A stretch of DNA of 64,000 bases, taken from the NCBI GenBank assembly GCA_002167745.1, contig NHCB01000016.1, forward strand, positions 1 through 64,000, read 5' to 3'. Every line of letters begins with the position of its first letter. The first letter of the stretch is position 1. The DNA comes from Betaproteobacteria bacterium TMED22. GTDB lineage: Bacteria; Pseudomonadota; Gammaproteobacteria; Burkholderiales; Eutrophovitaceae. The position numbers and the translations under genes were made by a program. The notes under the pieces are model-generated. The model was not told the origin of the DNA. It did not search any database and saw nothing but the letters and a program-made list of their open reading frames with translations. Below are positions 29,244 to 39,189 of this stretch, piece after piece.

Positions 29244-30305
29244 TTGAAAATCCTAGTTATTTGCACTCGACGGGTAGGCGATGTTTTTTTGGCGACGTCC
29301 ACGATCCATGCGCTAAGAACCCGTTACCCGAGCGCCCAACTGGATGCGTTGGTGTTTTGTGGTACCGAGTCTGGACTATTACGTAATACAGAATTAGATA
29401 ATATAATTTCAATTGCGGAGCGACCAGGACTAGCGGCACACCTCAGATTCATATGTCAATACTATCGGCGTTACGACGTCGCCATATCCTTATTACCAGG
29501 CGATAGACCAACTATATATTCCTGGTTATTGGGTAAAAAACGTTACGGGACTATTGTCAGTAGTAAGCAATCTGTGTGGAAGCGGTGGATGCTCCATAAT
29601 TTGGTAGAGTTTGATGGATCTGGACGTCATACACTAGTGATGTACCACGATGTTGTAGCCAGTTTATTGGGTAAACACAAAATCGCGCCACAGATACCGG
29701 AACGTTTAATGGGGGGCCAAGATCACTCTGAAGATTTCAACAGTTGGCCGTTTAATAATCGCTATGTGGTAATGCATTTAACTCCAAAGTTCCGTTATAA
29801 AGAGTGGCCAATTTCTCGTTGGAAAGAGTTAATTCAGACATGTGTCAAACATGACATAGGGGTCATACTATCTGGTCAATTTGATGAGCTAAATCATGAA
29901 ATATTGAGCCAACTAAACTTTAATGACGAAAGAGTGTTTAATTTGTTAAATCGGACTGAGATTGAAGACTTAGTTCGATTAATTTGTTCGGCGGGTTGTT
30001 ATGTGGGAACAGATACTGCTGTGACGCATATGGCTGCAGCAACGGGTAGTCCTACCATAGCGATTTTTGGCCCCTCAAGCCCTTTGGTTTGGGGCCCATG
30101 GCCTGTAGGCCATCGTTGTGACATCACTCCTTGGTCGCAGTTGGGATCGCAGTCGGCGGGCAATGTAACGTTAATCCAGGGTTCTGGGATTTGCGTTCCT
30201 TGTCTTCAGGAGGGCTGTGGCCGACACGTGAACAGCGAGAGTGATTGTCTTCTTCAATTAGGATCAGAGCAAATTAAGAAAGCTATGCTCAGTAATTTTC
30301 AGTAA
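29244..30305 (+). CDS. GT9-family heptosyltransferase
   Basis: A 353-residue GT-B protein. It begins [29 protein letters not shown] and ends its catalytic region with [27 protein letters not shown], the ADP-heptose-binding motif of WaaC/WaaF/WaaQ. It is not the first heptosyltransferase (that is the gene at 23965), so a WaaF- or WaaQ-like role is likely, but I cannot choose between them. The start is TTG with a GGAG 8 bases ahead. Four cysteines near the C-terminus ([21 protein letters not shown]) look like those of WaaQ-like proteins. Its last 17 bases overlap the 3' end of lipA on the other strand. Confidence 0.85.
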   Translation: MKILVICTRRVGDVFLATSTIHALRTRYPSAQLDALVFCGTESGLLRNTELDNIISIAERPGLAAHLRFICQYYRRYDVAISLLPGDRPTIYSWLLGKKRYGTIVSSKQSVWKRWMLHNLVEFDGSGRHTLVMYHDVVASLLGKHKIAPQIPERLMGGQDHSEDFNSWPFNNRYVVMHLTPKFRYKEWPISRWKELIQTCVKHDIGVILSGQFDELNHEILSQLNFNDERVFNLLNRTEIEDLVRLICSAGCYVGTDTAVTHMAAATGSPTIAIFGPSSPLVWGPWPVGHRCDITPWSQLGSQSAGNVTLIQGSGICVPCLQEGCGRHVNSESDCLLQLGSEQIKKAMLSNFQ

Positions 30306-31233
30306 GACTTGTTCCAGCTTGTTCATCCGCGTGATAAGAAGACCGAACTAATGGACCTGATGCCACATGTTTAAATCCAATAGACAGTCCTATTGTTTCG
30401 AATTGTCGAAATTGATCGGGATGGACGTAGCGATGCACTGGTAGGTGACCTTTTGTAGGTTGTAAATATTGTCCGACCGTTACCATATCTATTTCATGTT
30501 TCTTTAAGTCGTGCATGACCTCTATAATTTCTGAATCGGTTTCACCTAGCCCTACCATTACGCCAGATTTGGTAATCACCTGAGGGTTAATTTTTTTAAA
30601 TTTATGGAGTAGGTCTAAAGAATGTTGGTAGTCTGCTCCAGGCCTCGCTTGTTTATACAAGCGAGGGACTGTTTCTAAGTTATGATTCATTACATCTGGA
30701 AGTTGCGAACTTAATAATTCAATAGCATTATCAAGTCTGCCCCTAAAATCCGGAGTAAGAATTTCGACTTTGATATTTGGTGAGGCTGAGCGTATAGCTT
30801 TTATACATTCAGCGAAGTGAGTGGCGCCGCCATCCCTAAGGTCATCTCGATCAACACTCGTAATGACAACATACTTGAGATCCATGTCTCTTATAGTGCT
30901 CGCAAGTCTCTCAGGCTCAGCTTCATCAACACCGTTGGGTCGGCCGTGTGCTACATCGCAGAAGGGGCATCGGCGCGTACATAGATCACCAAGAATCATG
31001 AATGTGGCCGTCCCTTTAGAGAAACACTCACCAATATTCGGACATGTGGCTTCTTCGCAAACAGTATGCAGCGAGCTTTTACGCAGTTTCGCTTTAACAT
31101 CTTGAAATTTCGGACTCGTATGTAGTTTTATACGTATCCAATCAGGCTTTTTAATCGGCTCGGCGGACTTTATTTTGACAGGATTTTTGGCGGTTTTTTC
31201 TACCCCGGTTTCCCTAATGATCTTAGTGTTCAT
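30289..31233 (-). CDS. lipA: lipoyl synthase
   Basis: Radical SAM enzyme that inserts two sulfurs into octanoyl-protein to form lipoate. The 314 residues show both Fe-S motifs: auxiliary cluster C59, C64, C70 ([12 protein letters not shown]) and radical SAM cluster C85, C89, C92 (CTRRCPFC). The C-terminal [12 protein letters not shown] carries the conserved serine cluster ligand. It follows lipB by 18 bases, the standard lipB-lipA operon. Confidence 0.98.
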   Translation of the reverse strand: MNTKIIRETGVEKTAKNPVKIKSAEPIKKPDWIRIKLHTSPKFQDVKAKLRKSSLHTVCEEATCPNIGECFSKGTATFMILGDLCTRRCPFCDVAHGRPNGVDEAEPERLASTIRDMDLKYVVITSVDRDDLRDGGATHFAECIKAIRSASPNIKVEILTPDFRGRLDNAIELLSSQLPDVMNHNLETVPRLYKQARPGADYQHSLDLLHKFKKINPQVITKSGVMVGLGETDSEIIEVMHDLKKHEIDMVTVGQYLQPTKGHLPVHRYVHPDQFRQFETIGLSIGFKHVASGPLVRSSYHADEQAGTSLTENY

Positions 31234-31251
31234 AATATTTTCTCAATAAAA

Positions 31252-31857
31252 CTAGTCGTTAAAGGACAATAAAAATTGATTGGCCCACAATTGACTCACT
31301 TCTTCAATAGAAAGATTTACATTCAATTCTTTGAGTTGCGTCACCATCAAATCGTTATATCCGCATGGGTTGATGTTGTCAAAGGGCTTCAGATCCATAT
31401 TAACGTTTAGAGCCACTCCATGATAAGAGTATCCATTTCTAATTTTGAGCCCTAATGAAGCTATCTTTTTACCTTTGACATACACCCCCGGTCTGGCCTC
31501 ATCTCCGCATGCCATAACATCCAAGGATGATAACAAGTTAATAGTTGTCTGCTCTAGTAATCTGACCGCTTTTCTAACAGTTAAATTTAATCTTTTTAAG
31601 TCGAGTAACGTATATGCGATGAGTTGACCGGGTCCATGGTAGGTTATTTGCCCACCGCGGTCAGATTGAATTACCGGTATTTGATGATCGTGATTAAGAA
31701 TATGTTCTGCTTTTGCCTTTAGTCCCAGAGTGTATGTGGGAGGATGTTCCATCAGCCATACTTCATCTTCAGTCAGTTTTGAGCGGTCAAGAGTGAATCT
31801 TCTCATCTTTTCGAGTGATTCATCGTAAGCCGATAAACCAAGCGTTTTAATGATCAA
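31252..31857 (-). CDS. lipB: octanoyl-[ACP]:protein octanoyltransferase
   Basis: Transfers the octanoyl group from ACP to lipoyl domains. The 201-residue protein has RGGQITYHGPGQLIAY near 68-83, KKIASLGLKI with the catalytic Lys, and NPCGYNDLMVTQL with the acyl-thioester Cys. Start at ATG 31857 gives the normal length. It sits between the ybeD-like gene and lipA, the E. coli order dacA-ybeD-lipB-lipA. Confidence 0.96.
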   Translation of the reverse strand: MIIKTLGLSAYDESLEKMRRFTLDRSKLTEDEVWLMEHPPTYTLGLKAKAEHILNHDHQIPVIQSDRGGQITYHGPGQLIAYTLLDLKRLNLTVRKAVRLLEQTTINLLSSLDVMACGDEARPGVYVKGKKIASLGLKIRNGYSYHGVALNVNMDLKPFDNINPCGYNDLMVTQLKELNVNLSIEEVSQLWANQFLLSFND

Positions 31858-31896
31858 AATGTGAGCCTTTCGGTCTTCTGTTAATTTTAACCATTG

Positions 31897-32175
31897 TTAT
31901 ATAACGATTGATACCAGCGGACTGGCCTTAAGCGCCCTATAAATTTCCTCAAGATGCTCGCGAGATTTAGCCGAAAAGGTACAGGTCAAGCTTGTATATT
32001 TTTTTGTTTTACTCTCGCTTGCAATCACCTTATGGTTATCCACATCGGGGGCATACTCCCTGAGTATCTCCAGGACTAGTTTTTCATAGCTGGGTGTAGA
32101 TGTTCCAATGACTTTAATGGGAAACAGGATTGGATACTCAATGCCGTTAGTTCTCTGACCGCTTAATGTGTCCAT
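31897..32175 (-). CDS. ybeD: DUF493 family protein, YbeD-like
   Basis: A small 92-residue protein with the DUF493 pattern: YPILFPIKVIGTS near the N-terminus, and YTSLTCTFSAKSREHLEEIYRAL leading to the C-terminal strand VSIVI. YbeD has an ACT-like ferredoxin fold and is thought to be regulatory; its role is not established. Gene position between dacA and lipB is the conserved one. Confidence 0.9.
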   Translation of the reverse strand: MDTLSGQRTNGIEYPILFPIKVIGTSTPSYEKLVLEILREYAPDVDNHKVIASESKTKKYTSLTCTFSAKSREHLEEIYRALKASPLVSIVI

Positions 32176-32204
32176 CTCAATTTTTTAAAAGTCCTATTAA
32201 GAGC

Positions 32205-33359
32205 CTAGTTATTTTTCATGAATTCTAGTAAATGTAATGTTAATGATTTTAACCTCTTCCACCCTCGGACCATCACGCCCGCCCGTCGTATACGTTTTAA
32301 AGCAACTAATTCTGAAGTTTGGATCGTGTCTGTTTTTAGTTTCACTGTAAGTTTTGCAACAACATCCCCATATTTAATTGGAGCTATGAGCGGTTGTACG
32401 CTTTCAATGACAACTTCAATTTCATTTTTTCTTTCCCTTGGGATGGTTACGGATATTTTGTCCGTGGACCCGATATCAAGGACCTCGTTCACTCCATGGC
32501 CGACAGTAAGTTGAGCGATGGGCGTGTTCGGCTCTGCTATGTGAACAGTTGTAAATTTTTTAAAGGCTTGATTTAGAAGGTCTTGTGCTTTTGAAGCAAA
32601 CTGTCCTTTAGAGCTGTTGTCGGCTATGACTAAAAGTACTCGTCTACCATCTCTAACACTCGAAATGATTCCAATAGTCCCTCCTGAGGCAGATCTGCTT
32701 ACCATGAGCCCGTCATTGTATGAGTCTCTTCCCAATAAGCTGTTCGAACTATATTGAGTAATACCTTGCCATTCGTGTTGGTTTAACTTGAAGAGAGCGT
32801 AGCTTGGTGCGTGATCTAAGATTATCGAGGCTGCAAGTTGATATAGATCTGATGCAGATGTGGGGCTCATGTTAGGAGATTCCCCTATTGCATCGGTAAA
32901 TCTCAATTGTGATAATCCTAAAACTTTTGCTTTTTGATTCATGGCGACAATGAATTGTGCCTCCGTTCCTGCAATTTCTTCAACGAGCGCTAAGGCCGCA
33001 TCATTTGCCCCATAAATAACGACTCCTTTAAGGAGATCCTCGATCTTTACGCTATCTCCTTCATTCAGAAACATACGAACGCCTCGAGTTGTGGCTGCCG
33101 TGCGTGAAACTTTTATTTTACCTTGAGCGTTGAGTATCCCGTTTTTTACTGCGTCGAAAATAAGGTAGAGCGTCATTAGCTTGGTTAGAGACGTCGAATT
33201 GATATCTCTTGAAGGATTTTTCTCCGAGATGATTAGTCCGGTCGAAAGGTCCCCGAGGAGATAAATTGAGGCGTTAGACTCTATGAGATTGAATGCCTTT
33301 GGAGAGGCAATAACTGGTGCAAGTAAGCACATTAAAAATAAAAAAAATCTACTAGTCAT
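32205..33359 (-). CDS. dacA: DacA-like D-alanyl-D-alanine carboxypeptidase homologue with degenerate active site
   Basis: A 384-residue periplasmic S11-family protein: signal peptide FFLFLMCLLAPVIA, penicillin-binding domain, C-terminal beta domain (VTIPRERKNEIEVVIESV) and a terminal amphipathic helix (RGWKRLKSLTLHLLEF) like the PBP5 membrane anchor. Motif 1 is intact: Ser57 and Lys60 in SLTKLMT. Motif 2 (SxN, usually SGN or SAN before DA) reads GAN at 117-119, losing the serine. Motif 3 (KTG in DGLKTG) reads MVS at 219-221 within NDGLMVS. I checked the third motif in the DNA. Family members trim pentapeptide side chains; this one may be inactive or altered. Gene order dacA-ybeD-lipBA is conserved. 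Confidence 0.9.
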   Translation of the reverse strand: MTSRFFLFLMCLLAPVIASPKAFNLIESNASIYLLGDLSTGLIISEKNPSRDINSTSLTKLMTLYLIFDAVKNGILNAQGKIKVSRTAATTRGVRMFLNEGDSVKIEDLLKGVVIYGANDAALALVEEIAGTEAQFIVAMNQKAKVLGLSQLRFTDAIGESPNMSPTSASDLYQLAASIILDHAPSYALFKLNQHEWQGITQYSSNSLLGRDSYNDGLMVSRSASGGTIGIISSVRDGRRVLLVIADNSSKGQFASKAQDLLNQAFKKFTTVHIAEPNTPIAQLTVGHGVNEVLDIGSTDKISVTIPRERKNEIEVVIESVQPLIAPIKYGDVVAKLTVKLKTDTIQTSELVALKRIRRAGVMVRGWKRLKSLTLHLLEFMKNN

Positions 33360-33416
33360 TGATGATTATTATGCTCTGAATGGACGTATTATTTTAACGG
33401 GGTAGTTGAACTTACA

Positions 33417-33428
33417 GTTAGCGCTAAC
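33417..33428. promoter_or_regulatory. 12-base palindrome in the dacA-argB divergent spacer
   Basis: GTTAGCGCTAAC is a perfect palindrome. Its core AGCGCTAA recurs 15 bases further on (33435-33442). Both lie between the divergent dacA and argB starts, so an operator is possible. No regulator is implied by the sequence alone. Confidence 0.35.
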
Positions 33429-33463
33429 TTTAAAAGCGCTAAGTCGGTTAAAATTAGGCTTAA

Positions 33464-34372
<909 letters not shown>

Positions 34373-34373
34373 T

Positions 34374-35030
34374 GTGAAATTCTTGGCTGATGCTTGCTTC
34401 GCAATACAAAACGCTACAGTAAAGCCGGCGGCGTGGATTTTTGATTTTGATAATACTTTGTTTGAATCGGGACGAGAAATTTTCCCGATTATTAATGAAA
34501 AAATGACCCAGTATATTGAGCAACACTTACGTGTTGATCGATATGAAGCCAATCGTCTTCGTAAACTTTATTGGGATCAGTATGGAGCAACAATGACAGG
34601 ACTTGTTCGCCATCATGACATAGATGCAGTTGATTTTTTAGACAAGACCCATGACATTGGCGACCTGAGCGAGTTTATTCACCGATCCTCTAGACTTAGG
34701 CATCTACTAAGAGTCATATCGGGTAAAAAAATTATATTTTCCAATTCTCCAGCGGCATATCTTAAAGAAATGTTAAGGCTCTTAAGAATCGGGCGCTATA
34801 TAACGGATGCGTTTTCTATAGAGTCTACTCATATGAACCCCAAGCCGTCTGCGATCGGTTTTCGTAAGCTACTTAGGACGCACAAGCTGAAAGCCTCGCA
34901 ATGCGTGATGGTAGAAGATTCGCTGGTTAATCTTACAACCGCAAAAAGATTAGGAATGAAGACGATTTGGGTAGCACGTAACTCGAAACGTATGTGTTGG
35001 TTGGATGCTCGAGTTACTCATCTTTACTAG
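34374..35030 (+). CDS. HAD-family pyrimidine 5'-nucleotidase (SDT1/YjjG-like)
   Basis: A 218-residue soluble phosphatase. HAD motif I is WIFDFDNTLFESG, motif II is IIFSNSP, and motif IV is CVMVEDSLVNL. The helical cap MTQYIEQHLRVDRYEANRLRKLYW matches the pyrimidine 5'-nucleotidase group found beside argB and slmA in many beta- and gammaproteobacteria. The start is GTG 34374, one base after argB. Substrate specificity is inferred from family only. Confidence 0.85.
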   Translation: MKFLADACFAIQNATVKPAAWIFDFDNTLFESGREIFPIINEKMTQYIEQHLRVDRYEANRLRKLYWDQYGATMTGLVRHHDIDAVDFLDKTHDIGDLSEFIHRSSRLRHLLRVISGKKIIFSNSPAAYLKEMLRLLRIGRYITDAFSIESTHMNPKPSAIGFRKLLRTHKLKASQCVMVEDSLVNLTTAKRLGMKTIWVARNSKRMCWLDARVTHLY

Positions 35031-35079
35031 GAGTTGAGTGTTCCAAAATGATTAGGAGTTTGGGAAAATTACATTGGGT

Positions 35080-35112
35080 GTATATTGCTGGTATATTGCT
35101 GGTATATTGGTG
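35080..35112. repeat. three tandem copies of an 11-base unit
   Basis: GTATATTGCTG occurs twice in a row and a third copy differs at one base (GTATATTGGTG). The array lies 50 bases before the slmA start. It could be a slippage product or part of the promoter region. Confidence 0.85.
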
Positions 35113-35160
35113 ATCTGTATTCGCTTAAAAATTTAGTCAATAGATTATTGTCCTTAACTA

Positions 35161-35739
35161 ATGCCCAGAGTCGCCGATAGAAAACTGCAAATACTCCAGC
35201 AATTAGCGCAAATGCTGGAAGACCCTAACTGCAAAAAGGTGACTACAGCGTTGCTTGCAGCGCGGCTCGAGGTTTCCGAGGCCGCTTTGTATCGTCACTT
35301 TGCAAGTAAGGCTCAGATGTATGAGGGATTAATCGAGTTTATTGAACAAACAATTTTTAGGTTGATCAATAAAATATCCGAATCCGAAGAAAGTGGATTG
35401 AAGCAAGTCTCCGCTATGGTTAATGTGCTACTAAACTTTGCTAAAAAAAATCCCGGTATGACAAGAGTGTTAATTGGCGATGCTCTTGTTCATGAAAATG
35501 ATCGATTGCAGGATCGGATTAATCGTTTGCACGATAGGCTGGAATCTTCTATGAGGCAGTCATTGAGATTTGCCATTAATCACGGCGAAATGAACTCGGC
35601 GCTCGAAATCGACCCGAAGGGTAATCAGCTAATGGCTTATGTAATCGGTCGTTGGCATCAGTTTGCCAAGAGCCGGTTCACCAAGGATCCTACTGCGTAC
35701 AGTGAAGTTCAAATGAGGATGTTGTTAGCTGATGTTTGA
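35161..35739 (+). CDS. slmA: nucleoid occlusion factor SlmA (TetR family)
   Basis: A 192-residue TetR-type DNA-binding protein. The helix-turn-helix TTALLAARLEVSEAALYRHFASKAQMYEGLI and the C-terminal helices with VIGRWHQFAKSRFTKDP match SlmA closely. In E. coli SlmA bound to chromosomal sites blocks FtsZ assembly over the nucleoid. It follows the argB-nucleotidase pair. In enterics slmA sits next to dut and pyrE; the argB neighbourhood is seen in other gammaproteobacteria. Confidence 0.93.
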   Translation: MPRVADRKLQILQQLAQMLEDPNCKKVTTALLAARLEVSEAALYRHFASKAQMYEGLIEFIEQTIFRLINKISESEESGLKQVSAMVNVLLNFAKKNPGMTRVLIGDALVHENDRLQDRINRLHDRLESSMRQSLRFAINHGEMNSALEIDPKGNQLMAYVIGRWHQFAKSRFTKDPTAYSEVQMRMLLADV

Positions 35740-35763
35740 TCGAGTTATGCGATTGGGTTTGTT

Positions 35764-36519
35764 TCAATGAGATGAGGTGCTGCAGACTGCGCACTTTGGG
35801 TCTTTGTTTAATTTGATTGAGCGCCACTCCATTTCTAGTGCATCAAAGAGCATTAGCCTCCCCACCGCAGGCCTACCAATATTACTTATTAGTTTTAGCG
35901 CTTCTGAAGCTTGGGCAGTACCTATGATTCCCACTAACGGCGCGAAAACGCCCATTACTGCACATCGAGTCTCCTCGAACTTGTTTTCTTCCGGAAACAA
36001 GCACTGGTAACAGGGGCTTTTAGGGTTTCTCGCATCAAAAACTGATAGTTGGCCATCAAATCTTATTGCTGCACCTGAGACAAGCGGTCTTTTGAGTTCG
36101 AAACATGCTTTATTAACCGCATGACGCGTTTCAAAATTATCGGAACAATCCAGCACGATGGATGATTCGGATACTAGAGTTTTGAGTTGTTTTCCTTCCG
36201 CTCTGCGTTTAATAATTTTGATTTTAACGTGCGGATTAATTGCTTCGATTGACTGCCGTGCCGAGTCCACTTTTAGTGATCCAACGGAGTCTGTCGTGTG
36301 AATGATCTGACGTTGCAGATTGGTTAGATCAACTGTGTCTCCATCGCAAATCGTAATTGAGCCAACTCCACTGGCGGCCAAAAAAAGCGCCGCTGGAGAT
36401 CCTAAGCCTCCGGCGCCGATTATTAGAATATTACTTTTTTGGATCGCCTCTTGTCCCTCGACCCCGACTTCAGGTAAGAGAATATGTCGACTATATCTTA
36501 GGAGTTCATCATCATTCAT
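35764..36519 (-). CDS. moeB: ThiF/MoeB-family adenylyltransferase
   Basis: A 251-residue E1-like enzyme that adenylates the C-terminal glycine of a small sulfur carrier (MoaD or ThiS). The ATP site GAGGLGSPAALFLAASGVG is near 35-53, with DLTNLQRQI and LDCSDNFETRHAVNKAC after it. Two CxxC pairs bind zinc: CYQC in SPCYQCLFPEE and CAVC near the C-terminus. MoeB and ThiF cannot be separated by motifs alone. Neither mo nor other thi genes are adjacent; in Pseudomonas-like genomes moeB sits in an unrelated spot too. Confidence 0.88.
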   Translation of the reverse strand: MNDDELLRYSRHILLPEVGVEGQEAIQKSNILIIGAGGLGSPAALFLAASGVGSITICDGDTVDLTNLQRQIIHTTDSVGSLKVDSARQSIEAINPHVKIKIIKRRAEGKQLKTLVSESSIVLDCSDNFETRHAVNKACFELKRPLVSGAAIRFDGQLSVFDARNPKSPCYQCLFPEENKFEETRCAVMGVFAPLVGIIGTAQASEALKLISNIGRPAVGRLMLFDALEMEWRSIKLNKDPKCAVCSTSSH

Positions 36520-36598
36520 AGTGTGGCTTCACACATTCTCAGCTGCCCCTCTACCCTATTGTTCTCGACAGGATGGAGGGGATTCTGCGGATTCTAGA

Positions 36599-37957
36599 TC
36601 AACGGCTCGATAAAATTTGTAGCCCCTTCAATAGATTTAACGCCTGGCTCAGCTGATAGTCTGCAGTTTCACCAGAAGATGCAGTCGCTTCATCAATGGG
36701 TTCTGACTCTTGCGCCTCACTTTCACCACCGCCCTGAGGGTTATCTAATCTGTTCTTTAAGTCAGCTTCCTTACGCATCATAGGAGAGGTTGCTTTAGTT
36801 TCTACCGTAGCGTCTTCAACGATGATGTCTGGAGTGATTCCTTTCGCTTGGATCGACTGTCCACTCGGCGTGAAATATCGAGCTGTTGTTAATTTGATAG
36901 CCGTTCCATTCCCAAGAGGCAAAATCGTTTGTACTGAGCCTTTACCAAAAGTTTGAGTGCCCATGATCACCGCGCGCCTGTGGTCTTGCAGAGCCCCGGC
37001 TACAATTTCCGACGCAGAAGCCGAGCCTCCATTAACTAACACGACCATTGGAACAGTTTTCGCTGCTTCTGGAACATTCGCTAAGTAATCACCTTTGGTC
37101 CCTCGGGCGTAGAATTCAGGACGTGCATACATGCGCATTCTCGCATCATTGGTTCGACCTTCCGTGTACACGACAAGTTTATCTTTTTGCAGAAACGCCG
37201 CTGAAACTCCAATTGAAGAAGTTAACAAACCACCAGGGTCGTTTCTTAAATCTAGAATCATGCCTTTCATAGGCCCTTCATTCTCAGCGAAAAGTTTCTC
37301 TATTGCCTGGCCCAATTTTTCACCAGTATGCTCCTGGAACTGTGTCACCCTGAAGTAAGCGTAATCATCTTCCAGCATCCGATACTTAACACTTTGGATT
37401 TGAATGATATCGCGGGTAACTGTTATGGTCTGAGGCTGAGGTTCACCTTTGCGAACTATTGTAAGAACAATGTCTGTCCCAGGCTTACCTCGCATCAGTT
37501 TTACCGCATCATTAAGAGTCATTCCTTTTACGTTGGATTCATCAAGCTTGATGATTAAATCACCCGATTTTAAACCTGCATTCCAGGCTGGCGTGTCCTC
37601 AATAGGAGCTACGACCTTGACGAACCCGTCTTCCATACTGACTTCGATGCCAAGCCCCCCAAATTCACCTTGCGTTCCAACCTTCATCTCCGTGAAGGCC
37701 TCTTCATTTAAGTAAGCCGAATGTGGATCAAGGCCTGAAAGCATGCCGTTAATGGCTTCTTCAATGAGCTCCTTGTCGTCCACTGCTTCCACGTAATCAT
37801 TTTTCACTCTGCCGTAAACTTCCGTGAACGACCTTAGCTCGTCTATCGGCAGAGGTGCGGCACTGCGGTCTGCAATAGCAGACATCTGCAGGCTGATTAA
37901 AACTCCGCCGACAAGGCCGAGCGATACCAAACCTGCTTTACTTAATTTGCTTCTCAT
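36599..37957 (-). CDS. ctpA: C-terminal processing peptidase CtpA (S41)
   Basis: A 452-residue periplasmic serine protease. Order: signal anchor (LVSLGLVGGVLISLQMS), N-terminal helical segment with GLDPHSAYL, PDZ domain (GLGIEVSMEDGFVKVVAPIEDTPA, about 100-170), and the catalytic domain with Ser314 in NGGSASASE and Lys339 plus Gln343 in FGKGSVQ. The C-terminal tail is acidic and low in complexity. In Pseudomonas CtpA works with a lipoprotein adaptor to degrade peptidoglycan hydrolases; the neighbour envC fits a cell-wall role. Confidence 0.95.
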   Translation of the reverse strand: MRSKLSKAGLVSLGLVGGVLISLQMSAIADRSAAPLPIDELRSFTEVYGRVKNDYVEAVDDKELIEEAINGMLSGLDPHSAYLNEEAFTEMKVGTQGEFGGLGIEVSMEDGFVKVVAPIEDTPAWNAGLKSGDLIIKLDESNVKGMTLNDAVKLMRGKPGTDIVLTIVRKGEPQPQTITVTRDIIQIQSVKYRMLEDDYAYFRVTQFQEHTGEKLGQAIEKLFAENEGPMKGMILDLRNDPGGLLTSSIGVSAAFLQKDKLVVYTEGRTNDARMRMYARPEFYARGTKGDYLANVPEAAKTVPMVVLVNGGSASASEIVAGALQDHRRAVIMGTQTFGKGSVQTILPLGNGTAIKLTTARYFTPSGQSIQAKGITPDIIVEDATVETKATSPMMRKEADLKNRLDNPQGGGESEAQESEPIDEATASSGETADYQLSQALNLLKGLQILSSR

Positions 37958-38026
37958 ATAGGACCCCTTAAAATACCTGTCGCGTTTGAGTTTATCGAAC
38001 GTTTCTCTTCAGTCTGACGTTTTGTT

Positions 38027-39181
38027 CTAATTCGTAATGGTAACCCATTCCAGTGGGTTTAGAGGTTTGCTATTTCGCCTAACCTCGAAATACACGCCAG
38101 GTCCTTTGTGACCTCCACTGTTACCAACAGTTCCCAGTTGATCACCGGCGTTTAGTTGATCGCCTTCACGCACCCATATTGACTCGTTGTTGCCGTAGAG
38201 ACTGTAAAAGCCTTTCCCATGATCAACAATCACTAAATTGCCAAAGCCGCGTAACCAGTCTGAATACACTACCGCGCCTCCGGCAATTGATTTCACGCTA
38301 TTACCTTGTTTAGATGAAATAAAAACTCCTTCCCACGCAACTTCGCTGCCAGCCCGCTTTTGACCAAATTTCGCTGTCACAGTCCCAAGCGCAGGTAACC
38401 TGAGTTTTCCTTTTAGCGTTCTAAATGGCTTTCCGTCTGAACTTGCGTCAGGTAACTCATTGTTTTTTATATTTTCTTCTTTTATTCTTTGCAGTTCAGC
38501 AAATAAGTTCGTTAACCGTTTCTTATTTTCCTTGATTTTGGTCTCACTGCGTTTGATTCGGGATCTGGTCGCGTTTATTTCTAAGGATGTTTTTTGTTTT
38601 TTTCGCTCTGCCACACTTTTTTGCTTGCTAGTGTCTTTTTTGACTTTTCGAAGTTTTTTCCTCACGTCCAGTTTTTTACCTTGAAGAGCTTCTATTTCTT
38701 TGATTTTTTTATTGAAATTTTTAATGGCTGTTGAACGTTGAAGTGCTATTTTTTTGAGATAAACAGAAGACACTTCGCTGTCTATTCGTTCTTCTTGGAT
38801 GGATCGAGTATCGGGTGAATAACCAAGGATATAAGTTTGTTTAATAAGTTTAGATAGGCGCACTTTTTCACCAGAGACCTCAGATCTAAGTTTTTTTTCT
38901 GTTTTTTCTAATGCTCTTAGCTCATTAAGAAGTTTTCTTTCTTTCTTTGATAATTTATTGAGATCTCTTTCTAGCAGGTCAATTTCTTTTTTTGTTTTAC
39001 TCAGCTCACGCTTAGCTTTTTTTTGCTTAACTTGCTGCTCTTTGATTTTTTTCTTTTCTTTCGTGATCTTTTGATCGATTGCTTTCAATTCTTCTTGGAG
39101 ATCGTCGGCTACAACAGCCGTAAATTGTAGGCAGAAAATTAGGATAGCTATAGAAATCCCTGCGGTCTTGGCAACGTCCAT
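38027..39181 (-). CDS. envC: EnvC-like murein hydrolase activator
   Basis: A 384-residue periplasmic protein: signal peptide (ISIAILIFCLQFTAVVA), about 200 residues of Lys/Glu-rich coiled coil, then a LytM/M23 domain. The LytM zinc residues are lost in the EnvC manner (SLYGNNES in place of a LYAH motif, GVYFEVRR in place of HLHFEIR). In E. coli EnvC activates amidases AmiA/B under control of FtsEX; ftsE and ftsX are at 54-56 kb here. It sits between gpmA and ctpA, matching the Pseudomonas and E. coli neighbourhoods. Confidence 0.92.
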   Translation of the reverse strand: MDVAKTAGISIAILIFCLQFTAVVADDLQEELKAIDQKITKEKKKIKEQQVKQKKAKRELSKTKKEIDLLERDLNKLSKKERKLLNELRALEKTEKKLRSEVSGEKVRLSKLIKQTYILGYSPDTRSIQEERIDSEVSSVYLKKIALQRSTAIKNFNKKIKEIEALQGKKLDVRKKLRKVKKDTSKQKSVAERKKQKTSLEINATRSRIKRSETKIKENKKRLTNLFAELQRIKEENIKNNELPDASSDGKPFRTLKGKLRLPALGTVTAKFGQKRAGSEVAWEGVFISSKQGNSVKSIAGGAVVYSDWLRGFGNLVIVDHGKGFYSLYGNNESIWVREGDQLNAGDQLGTVGNSGGHKGPGVYFEVRRNSKPLNPLEWVTITN

Positions 39182-39189
39182 TCTGGCTT

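Noticed and set aside
24988-30305. LPS glycosyltransferase block as a recently acquired island
   Set aside because: No flanking repeats, integrase, transposase or tRNA are seen, and base composition does not differ clearly by eye from neighbours; a composition calculation would be needed.
38027-39181. EnvC reported as a broken M23 peptidase
   Set aside because: Loss of the zinc ligands is the normal state of EnvC activators, so this is not an anomaly.
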